Part shown: positions 1 through 5,582 of the stretch, in pieces | How the letters are laid out: each line of letters opens with the position of its first letter | Numbering within the stretch: the stretch's first letter is position 1 | Origin: Firmicutes bacterium UBA4874 | GTDB taxonomy: Bacteria > Bacillota > Clostridia > Caldicoprobacterales > DTU083 | Length of the DNA: 11,556 nucleotides | Reading direction: 5' to 3' | NCBI GenBank assembly: GCA_002399435.1 | Contig: DHDO01000068.1 | Span: 4,698 to 16,253 of the forward strand | Position numbers and translations under genes: made by a program | The notes under the pieces: generated by a model | Seen by the model: only the letters and a program-made list of their open reading frames with translations | Database searches by the model: none | What the model was told of the DNA's origin: nothing

Positions 1-104
1 CCTTCATGGAAAATGAGAACCCTCCGGGAAAATAAAAGCCTTCCGGAAAAAGGAAAACCTTCCGGAAAAGGAAAACCTTCCGGAAAAGGAAAACCTTCGG
101 GGAA
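1..104. repeat. 18-19 bp tandem array upstream of the sigma gene
   Basis: About five and a half head-to-tail units fill this stretch, starting at 1, 20, 39, 58 and 76, with a partial unit at 94. The clean unit is CCTTCCGGAAAAGGAAAA (18 bp, units at 58 and 76). The three leftmost units are 19 bp and increasingly degenerate. Each good unit carries the palindrome TTCCGGAA. The array touches the window edge and may continue to the left. A minus-strand reading frame across it gives a six-residue FSFSGR-like repeat, but it has no support as a gene. The array ends about 55 bp before the sigma-factor ribosome binding site, so it could affect transcription of that gene. That role is inference. Confidence 0.85.
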
Positions 105-161
105 TGTTCGGTGAAAAACGAAACACAGTAGAAAAACAGCAGAAAAGAAAAGGAGGCCCCC

Positions 162-722
162 ATGAATTACAAACTGAAAAATCTGGTGGAAGATGCCAGG
201 GACGGAAGCCCGACTGCACAGCTGGAATTACTGGATCGACTGAAGCCGCTCCTCCTTTTTACCCTGAAACGCTACGCATGGGGAATGGATTGGGAGGAAA
301 TGATGCAGGAGGCCAGTCTGGAGGTATTGGAAGCAGTCCGGGATTACAGGGAATCCACCGGGGTTCCCTTCCTTGCCTATCTGAAGAACAGGCTGGCCTT
401 TCACATCTACAATCAATCCAGAAAGCAGAGGGTCGCCTGGTTCCGGAATATCTCTGCGGAAGGGGACGGGCAGGATCCTCTGGACCGAATCGCCGACAAG
501 TCCGCCGATCCCCCGGGCGATCTTTTGAAAAGGGAACTAAAAACAGCAGTGCGATCCGCGGTGGATCAACTGGATCCCGTACAGAAACAAATCATCCTGC
601 TCCACTATTATCAGGGAAAGAGCCTGAAATCCATTGCAAGGGATCAGGGCGTCTGCTACAAAACAGTCCTGCGCCGCAGGGACAAGGCATTGAAAGTACT
701 GGCCGCGCTGCTGCATTTCTGA
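162..722 (+). CDS. Small sigma-70 family RNA polymerase sigma factor
   Basis: A 186-residue protein with the two-part layout of a minimal sigma factor. Residues about 14-90 resemble region 2 (core RNA polymerase binding and -10 recognition), including an acidic DWEEMMQEASLEVLEAV stretch and then GVPFLAYLKNRLAFHIYN, ending in a basic RKQR. Residues about 125-182 resemble region 4: LDPVQKQIILLHYYQGKSL followed by a helix-turn-helix (SIARDQGVCYKTVLRRRDKAL) that would bind the -35 element. A variable acidic linker (about 97-122) joins them, and region 3 is absent. The ATG at 162 follows AAGGAGG with short spacing, which fixes the start. Length and build fit ECF-like or clostridial TcdR/UviA-type alternative sigma factors; I cannot assign a subgroup. 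No anti-sigma gene is next to it in the window, and the downstream genes are convergent, so its targets are unknown. Tandem arrays flank it on both sides. Confidence 0.8.
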   Translation: MNYKLKNLVEDARDGSPTAQLELLDRLKPLLLFTLKRYAWGMDWEEMMQEASLEVLEAVRDYRESTGVPFLAYLKNRLAFHIYNQSRKQRVAWFRNISAEGDGQDPLDRIADKSADPPGDLLKRELKTAVRSAVDQLDPVQKQIILLHYYQGKSLKSIARDQGVCYKTVLRRRDKALKVLAALLHF

Positions 723-735
723 AATCCTTTCAAAG

Positions 736-817
736 GTCCTGTAAAAATCAAAGTCCCTGCAAAAATCAAGGTCCCTGCAAAAATCGAAATCCCTGCAAAA
801 GTCGAAGTCCCTGCAGG
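736..817. repeat. 18 bp tandem array downstream of the sigma gene
   Basis: Four and a half units start at 736 (17 bp), 753, 771, 789 and 807. The unit is close to GTCCCTGCAAAAATCAAG. The units differ mainly at the last three positions and at a few point changes. The array fills the gap between the sigma gene stop (722) and the stop of the convergent mutase gene (823). Read on the minus strand, each unit supplies a TTTTTGCAGGGA block, so the 3' end of the mutase transcript would carry several short U runs. No stable hairpin precedes them. A nearby 5-bp dyad CCTTTcAAAGG lies at 726-736. No classical terminator is visible between these converging genes. Confidence 0.9.
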
Positions 818-822
818 AGGTA

Positions 823-2739
823 TTACTCCCGCATCCTCTGCTTCAGATGATATTCCGCATCCGCGCAGTTGGTACGGGCAATGGCAATCCGCTCCTCCAT
901 GCTCATCACTCTATGGCTCTCATCCATCACGGAGACTCCGCCTTTTACCGGTTTGGTGGTCCATTCCCTGGCATGCCGGAATTCTTCGGTTTCTCCCCAG
1001 ATCCAGGGCACCGGCAGGAATCCGGCTGCCAACACCTTGTAGAATCCTTCCGCCGAATAAAGATCGTCAAAGGTTTCTTCCATTGCCGCCAGCAGTTTCT
1101 TTGCTGACTGAAGGAGCCCGGCTGATCGTTCCGCCACATTCCGGTTCCGGCTCATGTCCTCCACTTTCCCCATCCGCCTTGCCTCCCGGTATTTCTGCAG
1201 GGAATGCTGGGTAATCTGGATGCTTTCCTTTATGATATCCGGCGTCGCCAGCCGGGAAGCTTCCGAATAGCTTACGACATGAATAATGGGCGGATCCGCT
1301 TCATTGTGCGGATCGATGTCGTCCATCAGCGCTGTCACGGCAGCCAGCTGCATCCTGGCCTCTTCCATATCCGGTTTGAAGTAGTCCAGCCCGGCCCGTG
1401 GCTGAAGAATCACCCGAAAGTTCTGATCCTCCAGACTTCGGACCAGTTTGACCATTGCCCGGGACTTTGCCAGATCCTGAACGCCCCAGGTGGACCGGGG
1501 AGTATTCAGCATATTTTGCAGAACAAACGTCCGGATGCCCAGCATTTTTGACAGCTTGGCTGCCAGATAGGCAGAAACAATATAGGTCACATCATCGGCG
1601 CCGCGGAATGCAAAATGGTGGGAGACATTTGCCTCAAAAGGCTTGCCCGTCCCTGCAATAGTCCGGATGGTTTCAATATGCTGCTTTAAATTGGTATAGA
1701 CATCGTAGGGACCTCGCCCGTCCAGCCGGTTGAACCACCACAGGGACAGGGCGTGCCAGCAGATATGAATGGTCTCCTCGTACATCCGTGCCAAAGCCGG
1801 GATATTCCTTGTCCCGGCATAGGTCCGCAAAAAGAGCGGCCGGGAAGCCTCCCGGATCATCCGGAATTCCTGCGGGGAATGGATGGGAACCCCGCCTCCG
1901 TTGACCTTGCCTTCCCAGTCTCCCCCAAAGTCCGATTGGGTCAGCTGCGAGCTTCCTATGGAAATGATATCCAGATATCGGTCCCTTGCCAGTATCTTGA
2001 CCCAGGATAAAAACTCCTTCACATTTTCCTCCCGGCTGACTTCGGAAGAATATGGCCCCACATGCGCCCTGGTCAGCGGTACCGAGCCCTGGGCGCCTTT
2101 CCGGGCATTCAAACGTTTTTCCACGGTATCCCGATCCGTCCCGTAATCCGGATAGTCCGGCGGATCCGCCGGTTTCCATTTCCGATATTCCTGGGAGGCA
2201 AAGATCTGTCTGCCAAACTCCATCCGTGCCTCATCGTACCGGCTGCCCTCCCGGACTTCCACGGGAATCTTCTCCTCCGGCACTCCCAGCATGCCAAGGG
2301 TCTCCCGGTCCGATTCCCCGCCCCGGAACACACGCACCAGGCCGTCGAACTCCTGCTCCATCAGCTGACAAGCCTCCGGCAGGCCGGCAAAATAGACGGC
2401 ATCCACGGGTCCCCCCTGGTAATGCAGCAGCCGGTTCTTTCGCATCTGCTCCAGCAGATACCCCATCATGCGGACCGCATCATTCCTGTCCAGCCGATAA
2501 CTGATGCCCAGCCGGTTGATGTTCTCCCGTATGATCCAGTCGACAACGATCTGCCTTTTTACCTCATATAAAATATCATTCATTGCCTCCGCAACGGAAT
2601 CCTCCGCGATAATGACATCGCAGCCGCACGTGCGGAGCAGCTCTGCCGCAGCATTGATTCCCAGGGTATGGGCGTCAATGGCCGGCTTGATAAAGCCATA
2701 TCTCATACGGCCGTCATGAAAATGGTATTTCGGATTCAT
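823..2739 (-). CDS. B12-binding mutase-like protein (N-terminal cobalamin domain fused to a glutamate-mutase-like region)
   Basis: Protein of 638 residues. The N-terminal region carries the cobalamin signature DxHxxG as D22-A-H24-T-L-G27; His24 would be the lower axial cobalt ligand. A strand-helix pattern follows, with a GG pair at 140-141, as in B12-binding Rossmann domains. The rest resembles, at low similarity, the catalytic barrel subunit of glutamate (methylaspartate) mutase: a GGG loop at 281-283, a SAYLAAKLSKMLGIRTFV helix-strand at 389-406, and a C-terminal GFLPVPWIWG segment at 573-582 then a VSVMDESHRV segment. Proteins of this type rearrange carbon skeletons by adenosylcobalamin radical chemistry, but the substrate is not predictable. 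The ATG at 2739 has AGGAG eight bases upstream; a TTG at 2763 would add eight residues but lacks a good site. The frame overlaps the end of the preceding dehydrogenase gene by 26 bp, so the two are probably translationally coupled. No radical-SAM cysteine motif is present. The B12 domain is fairly sure, the mutase class less so. Confidence 0.68.
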   Translation of the reverse strand: MNPKYHFHDGRMRYGFIKPAIDAHTLGINAAAELLRTCGCDVIIAEDSVAEAMNDILYEVKRQIVVDWIIRENINRLGISYRLDRNDAVRMMGYLLEQMRKNRLLHYQGGPVDAVYFAGLPEACQLMEQEFDGLVRVFRGGESDRETLGMLGVPEEKIPVEVREGSRYDEARMEFGRQIFASQEYRKWKPADPPDYPDYGTDRDTVEKRLNARKGAQGSVPLTRAHVGPYSSEVSREENVKEFLSWVKILARDRYLDIISIGSSQLTQSDFGGDWEGKVNGGGVPIHSPQEFRMIREASRPLFLRTYAGTRNIPALARMYEETIHICWHALSLWWFNRLDGRGPYDVYTNLKQHIETIRTIAGTGKPFEANVSHHFAFRGADDVTYIVSAYLAAKLSKMLGIRTFVLQNMLNTPRSTWGVQDLAKSRAMVKLVRSLEDQNFRVILQPRAGLDYFKPDMEEARMQLAAVTALMDDIDPHNEADPPIIHVVSYSEASRLATPDIIKESIQITQHSLQKYREARRMGKVEDMSRNRNVAERSAGLLQSAKKLLAAMEETFDDLYSAEGFYKVLAAGFLPVPWIWGETEEFRHAREWTTKPVKGGVSVMDESHRVMSMEERIAIARTNCADAEYHLKQRMRE

Positions 2740-3829
2740 TTTTACCACTCCTGTCCGGAACAAGGTGGGCAGCAGTCTCTTTCAGCCAGGTAATCTCACT
2801 TGCGGAATAATCCAACTGATACCCTTTCTCCCTGTAGTCCTCCTCCAGCAATCGGCAGGCCAGATCCACAATCAGCGTGGTATTTTTCATATCCAGTCCC
2901 AGTTTATTTCCAATCGCTTCCAGGGGAACCAGGCCATAGGAGACATCTTCAAAAATGTATCTGTGATGCAATGTGGTGGGAGCATCAATCTCCCTGTAGG
3001 CATCGTTATTCTGGATGCATTCATACAGACTGCCCCCGGAAACATGATACGTCCGCATCATCCATTCCTTTGCCGATTCCACCTGGTAACCCAGAGTCTC
3101 CGAAACATGGACTCTTTCCTGATCCAGCCGTTCCAGAAACCGCGCAATCGTCGGGGTAATGCCCTCATGGTAATACTTGTAGTGACTTGCGGCGCCTTCC
3201 ATCCTTCCCACATTCAAAAGGAGCGGAGCACAGTGCAGTATCATGCCCACGTTTCCGATGGATGTCTGAATAATGGATTCGGCGGGAATGAAATATGGCC
3301 GGATGCACTCGGGCAGATAACGGATAATATCCTTGTTCATCCGGGCATCCAGTGCTGAAATCAGGACAGAATCCTTCATAGCCATGATATGAACGGAGTC
3401 TTCCGTGGTTTTCCGGCAGGTGTAGATAATTGTCTGGGTCTCGGCTATGGTCTGTGGATATTCCGTGTTATACCTGTCATAGGTTCTGCGAAACTCCAGA
3501 GCCCCCAGGGTTCGTCCGGGATTCAGGACGATTACCGTTGATTTGCGGATGTTTTTGGCGATGAGCTCCGCGAGCTCCCTGTGGGAATTGGCCGGTGTGG
3601 TAATCAGTACAATATCCGGATCTTTCAGTGCCAGACGGATATCATTCGTAATCGTGTCAATCCGGATGTCTCCCTGAATCTCTCCTTCACAATGAATCAC
3701 ATGCGTGCTGCAAATCCTGGAAATGGTGGAACCGGTCCGGTTCCAAAGTGTAACGCTGTTCCCGCCTCTGCTCAGATGCGCTGCCATGGCAAGCCCTGAG
3801 TTTCCGGCACCGATCACCGTTGCCTTCAT
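2714..3829 (-). CDS. Opine-dehydrogenase family NAD(P)-dependent oxidoreductase
   Basis: Protein of 371 residues starting with a Rossmann fold (MKATVIGAGNSGLAMAAHLS; glycines 7, 9 and 12 form the dinucleotide loop). The C-terminal half matches the all-helical octopine/nopaline dehydrogenase domain: N193-VGMIL-H199, then HHRYIFEDVSYGLVP at 288-302. His199 and Asp295 lie where the family's catalytic His-Asp dyad is expected. Family members reductively join an amino acid to a keto acid or run the reverse oxidation, and the fold is shared with ketopantoate reductase. The substrate here is unknown. The ATG at 3829 follows an AAGGGGG site. It lies 70 bp after the SDR gene and overlaps the B12 mutase gene by 26 bp, so it is the middle gene of the operon. 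A partner role in making or consuming the mutase substrate is inference. Confidence 0.8.
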   Translation of the reverse strand: MKATVIGAGNSGLAMAAHLSRGGNSVTLWNRTGSTISRICSTHVIHCEGEIQGDIRIDTITNDIRLALKDPDIVLITTPANSHRELAELIAKNIRKSTVIVLNPGRTLGALEFRRTYDRYNTEYPQTIAETQTIIYTCRKTTEDSVHIMAMKDSVLISALDARMNKDIIRYLPECIRPYFIPAESIIQTSIGNVGMILHCAPLLLNVGRMEGAASHYKYYHEGITPTIARFLERLDQERVHVSETLGYQVESAKEWMMRTYHVSGGSLYECIQNNDAYREIDAPTTLHHRYIFEDVSYGLVPLEAIGNKLGLDMKNTTLIVDLACRLLEEDYREKGYQLDYSASEITWLKETAAHLVPDRSGKNESEIPFS

Positions 3830-3899
3830 ATAACAACCCCCTTGCTCCGTAAAAATTTAAAATATTCGTACCAGGCCGACATTTTCTGATTTCCATGTT

Positions 3900-4670
3900 T
3901 TAGATCCGGCGAAGACCCTCCCAGCAGGCAATGATCAGCTCACGGGGGATGAATTTTGAGAGCAGGCGCTGCAGGAAGCTGACGATGTCCGGTGTGGATA
4001 CGGGAAGATTCCATTTGCTGTCCCGCAGTGCGATTCTCGCTATGCGGGCAGCATGAGATGCAAGGGGAAAATGACGGATAGCCTGAGAATTGCGGGAATC
4101 CTTTGCAATGTCGATAAGCTCCGTATCCCTGATCCAATACGGACAGACAGCTGTCACGTGGATCCCTCTCCCAAACAGTTCCCAACGCAGGGCACGGCTG
4201 TAGCTCAGTACAAATGCCTTTGTAGCGGAATAAACATTCAAAGCCGGAAGGGGCTGAAAGCACGAGGATGAACAGATCTCTAAAATCCGGGCCCCTTTTT
4301 GCATGTAAGGCAGAACAGTAAGTGTCATGTTCATCAGGGCACGGCAGTTCAAATCCAGCATATTGTTGCTGTCCTGAACGGATACTTCCGTATAATTCCC
4401 CATTTTGGCGAATCCCGCGGCATTGACCAGCAGCCGGACGTCCGGCCGCTCCTCCTTAAGCAACGCCTTCAGCCTGTCAAAGGCACTGCCCTTTGTCAGA
4501 TCGAGCGGCAAGGAGCGAACCGGCAAAGGGGATTCTTCCGCAATCTCCTGCAGGCGGTTCTCCCTCCTGGCAATGATCCAGATCCCGTCCGGCTTTTCCC
4601 TTTCCCAAATCTGTCGGATGAATTCCCGCCCCAAACCACTGGACGCACCTGTCACGATGGCAATCCGCAT
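3900..4670 (-). CDS. Short-chain dehydrogenase/reductase (SDR family)
   Basis: Protein of 256 residues with every classical SDR landmark: the TGASSGLG cofactor loop at 7-14, NAAG at 83-86, a serine cluster at 134-136 for the catalytic Ser, and Y147-SAT-K151. Arginines at 36-37 just after the second strand (IIARRENR) favour NADP(H) over NAD(H). It should interconvert a carbonyl and an alcohol; the substrate is unknown. The ATG at 4670 is preceded by AAGGAGT at normal spacing. It is the first enzyme gene of the minus-strand operon, 128 bp downstream of the XRE regulator gene and 70 bp before the opine-dehydrogenase-like gene. No convincing promoter is seen directly upstream, so it may be transcribed from the XRE promoter. 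The last 40 residues are the typical SDR tail with some hydrophobic character. Confidence 0.88.
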   Translation of the reverse strand: MRIAIVTGASSGLGREFIRQIWEREKPDGIWIIARRENRLQEIAEESPLPVRSLPLDLTKGSAFDRLKALLKEERPDVRLLVNAAGFAKMGNYTEVSVQDSNNMLDLNCRALMNMTLTVLPYMQKGARILEICSSSCFQPLPALNVYSATKAFVLSYSRALRWELFGRGIHVTAVCPYWIRDTELIDIAKDSRNSQAIRHFPLASHAARIARIALRDSKWNLPVSTPDIVSFLQRLLSKFIPRELIIACWEGLRRI

Positions 4671-4742
4671 CCCGACTCCTTCCTTTCCCGGATGGACGAT
4701 AGGTAAACTTTGCCTGTACGTCCGATTGTATTGGGTTTCAAG

Positions 4743-4755
4743 CCTTTCGGAAAGG
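4743..4755. promoter_or_regulatory. Perfect short dyad between the XRE and SDR genes
   Basis: CCTTTC-G-GAAAGG is a perfect inverted repeat with a single central base, 73 bp or more upstream of the SDR start codon. The one-base centre makes it a better candidate for a dimeric protein site than for an RNA hairpin. The rest of the 4671-4798 gap shows no strong sigma-A promoter or terminator on the minus strand; the best -35-like hexamer, TTGAAA, has only a poor -10 (TACAGG) at 17 bp. Confidence 0.3.
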
Positions 4756-4798
4756 TCATATGTAACGAAATAGTCCTCCGGTAAAACAGGCTCCCATG

Positions 4799-5038
4799 CT
4801 AATCGTTATCTAACAGATTAAGAAACAAATCCGAATCAAAGAAATCTTTTAGCTCAATTCCCAACCCAAAACAAATATAGTATATGGTTTTTATAGTGGG
4901 ATTTTTACTCTTTCCGCGCACTACGTCATTAAGCGTTGATTGCGTTATCCCAGCTAAATTGGCAAGTCTGTTGATCGTTATATTATTTTCCCCGCATAGC
5001 TGCAAAATTCGTTTGGAGGTCGCATCTTTTATAGTCAT
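4799..5038 (-). CDS. XRE/Cro-CI family transcriptional regulator
   Basis: A 79-residue single-domain DNA-binding protein. Residues about 8-64 form the five-helix Cro/CI fold: the ITINRLANLAGITQSTLNDV stretch (20-39) is the helix-turn-helix, then RGKSKNPTIKTIYYICFGLGIEL, the usual helices 4-5 with a conserved proline turn, and DFF after them. There is no ligand or metal domain. The ATG at 5038 has GAGAGGA five bases upstream; a TTG at 5071 would add 11 residues but lies in the probable promoter region, so I prefer the ATG. The gene is clearly richer in A+T than the enzyme and transporter genes around it, which hints at separate acquisition. It is codirectional with the SDR, opine-dehydrogenase-like and mutase genes downstream, and two palindromic sites lie just upstream, so it probably regulates itself and perhaps that operon. 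Confidence 0.85.
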   Translation of the reverse strand: MTIKDATSKRILQLCGENNITINRLANLAGITQSTLNDVVRGKSKNPTIKTIYYICFGLGIELKDFFDSDLFLNLLDND

Positions 5039-5061
5039 AATATTCCTCTCCACTACCTGCA

Positions 5062-5090
5062 AGTATAGCAAAACATTACCGGGATAATTA
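5062..5090 (-). promoter_or_regulatory. Extended -10 promoter for the XRE gene
   Basis: On the minus strand the sequence TGC-TATACT (-10 at 5067 to 5062) is an extended -10 element. The -35 position 17 bp upstream (5090 to 5085) is a poor TAATTA, as is common for extended -10 promoters. Transcription would start near 5055, giving a short leader of about 17 bases before the XRE start codon. The palindrome at 5088-5105 abuts and slightly overlaps the -35 position, so a protein bound there could control this promoter. Confidence 0.5.
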
Positions 5091-5105
5091 CCGATATATC
5101 GTTAA
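5088..5105. promoter_or_regulatory. Palindromic operator candidate, site 1
   Basis: TTACCGATATATCGTTAA contains the perfect 10-bp palindrome CGATATATCG (5092-5101) and extends to 9+9 positions with one mismatched pair. It sits at the -35 end of the XRE promoter. The half-site TTAaCGATAT recurs in site 2 at 5136-5151. A small dimeric XRE protein encoded next door is the obvious candidate ligand; this is inference from position and symmetry. Confidence 0.5.
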
Positions 5106-5135
5106 CAAAGTAAAAAGGTTCGTGTCTCATGATAA

Positions 5136-5151
5136 TAATGATATATCGTTA
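5136..5151. promoter_or_regulatory. Palindromic operator candidate, site 2
   Basis: TAATGATATATCGTTA is a 16-bp near-palindrome (one mismatched pair) sharing the 12-base string GATATATCGTTA exactly with site 1, 47 bp away. A third weaker relative, AATGATATATGA, lies at 5309-5320 just after the 71-bp duplication. Repetition of the same string in one intergenic region supports a regulator-binding role more than either site alone. Confidence 0.45.
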
Positions 5152-5293
5152 CACCGGATTACCTGCAATGGGTAGTTGGATGTATAGCAAGGATGTATGT
5201 AAATGGTACCGATGCAGAACTTCACTGGGTCACCAACAATGGATAGTAGGATATATGGCAAGGATGTATGCAAATGGTACCGATGCAGAATTT
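5152..5293. repeat. Imperfect 71-bp tandem duplication
   Basis: Copy 1 is 5152-5222 and copy 2 is 5223-5293. By hand alignment they agree at about 60 of 71 positions with no gaps. The most conserved part is the right half, with the shared string AAATGGTACCGATGCAGAA. Because 71 is not a multiple of three, the repeat does not encode a repeated peptide in one frame. It lies in the AT-rich gap between the XRE gene and the transporter operon and directly follows operator candidate 2. Function is unknown; a decayed regulatory duplication is possible. Confidence 0.85.
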
Positions 5294-5405
5294 CCTTTTA
5301 CAAAAGACAATGATATATGAAAATGGGATACATTTATAGTTATTGCACAATAAGATGCATGGAATCTTTAGCGAAATGAATGCAAAAAATTTATTTTTTC
5401 CTCCA

Positions 5406-5434
5406 TTTACGTACTTTTATGACTGCTGTTACAT
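5406..5434 (+). promoter_or_regulatory. Possible promoter for the transporter operon
   Basis: TTTACG (5406-5411), a 17-bp spacer and TTACAT (5429-5434) form a modest sigma-A-like pair that would start transcription near 5441, just before the leader ORF's ribosome binding site. An A/T dyad, AAAAAAT-TT-ATTTTTT at 5384-5399, lies immediately upstream and could act as an UP-like element. Other candidates are no better (TTGCAC at 5343 with a weak -10; TATATA at 5437 without a -35). A different sigma factor cannot be excluded. Nothing else of note is seen in 5321-5400. Confidence 0.3.
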
Positions 5435-5459
5435 AGTATATAAAGAGAGGTGATATCAA

Positions 5460-5513
5460 ATGTTTACTCACAGGATTCGTGTCGTCCGATTCCCCCCGCA
5501 TGTCTTCCTGTAA
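5460..5513 (+). CDS. Candidate 17-residue leader peptide upstream of the transporter
   Basis: ATG to TAA encodes MFTHRIRVVRFPPHVFL. It is preceded by GAGAGGTGATATCAA, in which GAGGTGAT matches the 3' end of 16S rRNA over eight bases at ideal spacing. This is stronger than the site of any enzyme gene in the window, and it is the main reason to call the ORF. The peptide is basic (four Arg/His in the first nine residues) and has a PP pair, a possible ribosome stalling point. It stops 70 bp before the permease start. In between are GGCGCC and a small stem CTGCC-GGTTATA-GGCAG (5548-5564) just before the permease ribosome binding site. A role as a leader peptide that tunes transporter expression is inference; I do not recognise the peptide. 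Confidence 0.45.
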   Translation: MFTHRIRVVRFPPHVFL

Positions 5514-5582
5514 GGCGCCATGTCACGCGGCATAAAACCAAAGGCTCCTGCCGGTTATAGGCAGAAAGGAAGGAGGTTTCCC

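Noticed and set aside
4..219. Minus-strand frame with FSFSGR repeats
   Set aside because: It is a translation of the left tandem array, has no ribosome binding site I can support, and overlaps the sigma gene start.
1..817. The tandem arrays as a CRISPR
   Set aside because: Units are 18-19 bp and directly adjacent with no spacers, and no cas genes are present.
104..850. 248-codon plus-strand frame overlapping the sigma gene and ending in CKNQSP-like six-residue repeats
   Set aside because: The sigma gene in another frame has a strong ribosome binding site and clear domains. The peptide repeat is just the translated 18-bp DNA array.
823..2739. Mutase-like protein as a B12-dependent radical SAM enzyme
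   Set aside because: No CxxxCxxC cluster motif is present; the cysteines are scattered.
5129..5320. 63-codon plus-strand frame across the 71-bp duplication
   Set aside because: The duplication shifts frame between copies, there is no good ribosome binding site, and the peptide has no recognisable features.
5520..5582. Upstream ATG start for the first permease
   Set aside because: It would add 21 basic residues, lacks a ribosome binding site, and the ATG at 5583 has AGGAGG at ideal spacing.
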